The notes beneath the pieces were generated by a model. The model did no database searches. It was not told the origin of the DNA and saw only the letters and a list, made by a program, of their open reading frames with translations. A program made the translations under genes and the position numbers. A stretch of DNA of 50,816 nucleotides from Streptomyces sp. sk2.1. Its GTDB lineage: Bacteria; Actinomycetota; Actinomycetes; Streptomycetales; Streptomycetaceae. The stretch is taken from assembly GCF_008120935.1 (NCBI RefSeq), contig NZ_RDBO01000055.1, positions 601,042-651,857 of the forward strand, written 5' to 3'. This document shows positions 49,518-50,816 of this stretch, piece after piece; within the stretch, counting starts at the first letter, position 1, and each line of letters starts with the position of its first letter.

Positions 49518-50192
49518 GTGCCCACCGCAGACTCTCCCTCCGATTCCACCACCGATCCGGCCGCGATGCGCGAGCAGTACCGCTCCGAGGCCTTCACCGA
49601 GGACAAGCTGGCCGACGACCCGATGCGGCAGTTCGCCCACTGGTTCCGGCAGGTGGCCGTGGGCGGGGTGCTCCACGAGCCCAACGCCATGATCGTCTCC
49701 ACCGCCACTCCCGAGGGCCGGCCGTCCTCCCGCACGGTGCTGCTGAAGAAGTACGACGAGCGCGGCTTCGTCTTCTTCACCAACTACGAATCCCGCAAGG
49801 GCCGCGAACTGGCCGCCAACCCGTACGTCTCGCTGCTCTTCCCCTGGCACCCGATGGCCCGCCAGGTCATCGTCACCGGCAGGGCGGAACGCGTCGGCCG
49901 CGAGGAGACGGTCGCCTACTTCCGCACCCGCCCGCACGGCTCCCAGCTCGGCGCCTGGGCGAGCGCCCAGTCGACGGTGATCGGCACCCGCGAGGAGCTC
50001 ATCGCCCGCTACGAGGAACTGGCCGCCCGCTACCCGGAGGGCGAGCACGTCCCCGCGCCCCCGCACTGGGGCGGCTACCGCGTCGTCCCCGACACGATCG
50101 AGTTCTGGCAGGGCCACCCGAACCGGCTCCACGACCGGCTGCGGTACGTCCGCGAGGGCAAGGACTGGCGCGTCGAGCGCCTGTGCCCGTAG
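49518..50192 (+). CDS. pdxH: Pyridoxamine 5'-phosphate oxidase
   Basis: 224 residues: [71 protein letters not shown] (FMN binding), [20 protein letters not shown] and the C-terminal [35 protein letters not shown] (PNP oxidase C-terminal dimerisation region). It converts PNP/PMP into PLP using FMN and oxygen. GTG 49518 is preferred; no strong ribosome-binding site is seen, so the transcript may be leaderless. Divergent from the citrate synthase gene. Confidence 0.95.
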   Translation: MPTADSPSDSTTDPAAMREQYRSEAFTEDKLADDPMRQFAHWFRQVAVGGVLHEPNAMIVSTATPEGRPSSRTVLLKKYDERGFVFFTNYESRKGRELAANPYVSLLFPWHPMARQVIVTGRAERVGREETVAYFRTRPHGSQLGAWASAQSTVIGTREELIARYEELAARYPEGEHVPAPPHWGGYRVVPDTIEFWQGHPNRLHDRLRYVREGKDWRVERLCP

Positions 50193-50246
50193 GACTCCCG
50201 GCCCGCCGGAAACCCCCGGCCGCGAAAGGCCCCGGACACGCAGAAA

Positions 50247-50307
50247 CCCGCAGGCTCTGGTCCCTCCTTGCGGAGGAGCCGGCCGGACTTACCGGCGAGC
50301 CTGCGGG
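50247..50307 (-). ncRNA. Candidate structured RNA: three-way junction with GNRA loop
   Basis: Outer stem CCCGCAGGCTC/GAGCCTGCGGG (50247-50257 with 50297-50307). On the minus strand it encloses a GCCGG-TAAGT-CCGGC hairpin and a CCTCC-GCAA-GGAGG hairpin with a GNRA tetraloop; on the plus strand the same loop would be TTGC. This favours an RNA on the minus strand. It could simply be a complex terminator of pdxH or of a minus-strand transcript. No known RNA family is assigned. Confidence 0.5.
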
Positions 50308-50369
50308 TCGGTGACTGCTTGGGATTGGCCGACGACCGGCCTGCACTGCAAAGAGCGCGACAACGGGCG

Positions 50370-50408
50370 TCAGCCCGCAGCCACCTCACGAGTCCGAGAA
50401 GAAATCAC
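50370..50408 (-). CDS. 12-codon mini-ORF with a strong Shine-Dalgarno
   Basis: GTG at 50406-50408 is preceded, ten bases away, by AAAGGAGG (minus strand, 50419-50426), a perfect Streptomyces ribosome-binding site. It encodes MISSRTREVAAG and stops at 50370, about 60 bases before the structured element. An in-frame ATG at 50438 would give a 22-residue peptide instead. It could be a leader peptide or part of a small dual RNA. No known family. Confidence 0.35.
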   Translation of the reverse strand: MISSRTREVAAG

Positions 50409-50579
50409 TTCCGGAACACCTCCTTTCTTCGCTGCCATGCAGCCTAGGAACGCCTGCGGCACCGCACAACCGAATTAATGACGGGGTCGTTTTCCGGGAA
50501 GTCGGTGTGCGTCGGTTCCCCTTCGAGTTCAATGGTCTGACGTGCGGAAATGCCGAATGCGTCCTGCGGGGGGTACGGG

Positions 50580-50816
50580 GTGAGTGCGTCCATGAGCAGT
50601 GGAACGGCCGAGGCGCTGGGGCCTGACGAGGGGCCGGGGGCCAAGTCCGGGGCCGAGTTGCTCGCGGCGTTGCTGGACGGGATGGACGCCGCGCTCTGCG
50701 CGTTCGACGCGGACGGCACCATCACCCACTGGAACCGAGAGGCCGAGCGGATTCTCGGCTGGTCCGCCGAGGAGGCCGTGGGGCGTCCCGGGTTCGCCGG
50801 GTGGGCGGTGCGGCGG
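50580..50816 (+). CDS. PAS-domain regulatory protein, 3'-truncated by the window end
   Basis: First 79 codons only. GTG 50580 (after GGGGGG) or ATG 50592 may be the start. Residues about 22-75 (LLAALLDGMDAALCAFDADGTITHWNREAERILGWSAEEAVGR) are a typical PAS domain of Streptomyces SpoIIE-type phosphatase/PAS or related regulatory proteins. The rest is outside the window, so the effector domain is not known. Confidence 0.75.
   Translation, partial: MSASMSSGTAEALGPDEGPGAKSGAELLAALLDGMDAALCAFDADGTITHWNREAERILGWSAEEAVGRPGFAGWAVRR

Larger units (their letters stand above)
50193..50579. other. 387-base intergenic region between pdxH and the PAS gene
   Basis: Holds the structured element and the mini-ORF listed separately. 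Also short hairpins (GGCCG/CGGCC near 50320-50340, GGGC/GCCC near 50365-50376) and an AT-richer stretch 50465-50500 (CCGAATTAATGACG) that could carry promoters in either direction. Confidence 0.5.

Overview
This is Streptomyces (or very close relative) chromosomal DNA. The window is GC-rich with strong GC3 bias and carries genes typical of the genus: a conservon, DUF397/DUF5753 regulator pairs, Streptomyces-type gas-vesicle genes and many apparently leaderless promoters.

Layout. 1-2.99 kb (-): conservon cvnA-B-C-D followed by a CYP157/CYP154 P450 pair. The conservon is damaged: cvnA is cut to about 100 C-terminal codons, and the cvnD/cvnE junction has lost a stop and a start. 2.99-5.54 kb (+): FAD-linked oxidase/Fe-S protein that has lost its 5' end at the same breakpoint as cvnA. 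5.8-11.1 kb: a winged-helix-like regulator, membrane proteins, an alpha/beta hydrolase, a Nudix hydrolase and a kinase-like protein. 11.3-11.6 kb: IS5-like transposase remnant. 11.6-13.8 kb: divergent TetR/MFS efflux pair with two matching operators. 14.1-16.6 kb: membrane beta-repeat protein, second transposase remnant, coiled-coil membrane protein. 16.8-19.1 kb: DUF397/HTH-DUF5753 pair with small companion genes, the last one a truncated DUF6879 gene.

19.3-27.1 kb: two gas-vesicle loci. The first is decayed: a gvpF tail and a frameshifted gvpG, followed by intact gvpY- and gvpZ-like genes. The second is gvpO-A-F-G-J-L-S-K without Y and Z, and ends with a csbD stress gene. Together they add up to the O-A-F-G-Y-Z-J-L-S-K set known from Streptomyces. 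27.1-34.3 kb: a CdiI-like immunity remnant, a lipoprotein, a LysR gene broken by a perfect 147-bp inverted copy of part of itself, an EamA exporter, DUF998, a two-component system and small membrane proteins.

34.5-46.5 kb: an acyl-CoA catabolic regulon. The main operon is TIGR03084-like protein, AtuA, carboxyltransferase, biotin carboxylase, acyl-CoA dehydrogenase and AMP-ligase. A second unit holds an enoyl-CoA hydratase and a TetR regulator. The two units have near-identical promoters with a CAAGCRTGCTTG operator over the -35, each preceded by a 17-bp-period tandem repeat. The set resembles the Pseudomonas atu (acyclic terpene) pathway; the real substrate is unknown. 46.5-50.8 kb: a frameshifted secreted TAP-like hydrolase, a citrate synthase-like gene divergent from pdxH, a structured intergenic region with a mini-ORF, and the start of a PAS-domain protein.

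Several genes carry small frameshifts or chimeric joints (cvnD/E, gvpF/G, lysR, cdiI, TAP hydrolase). These may be biological decay or assembly error; raw reads would be needed to tell.
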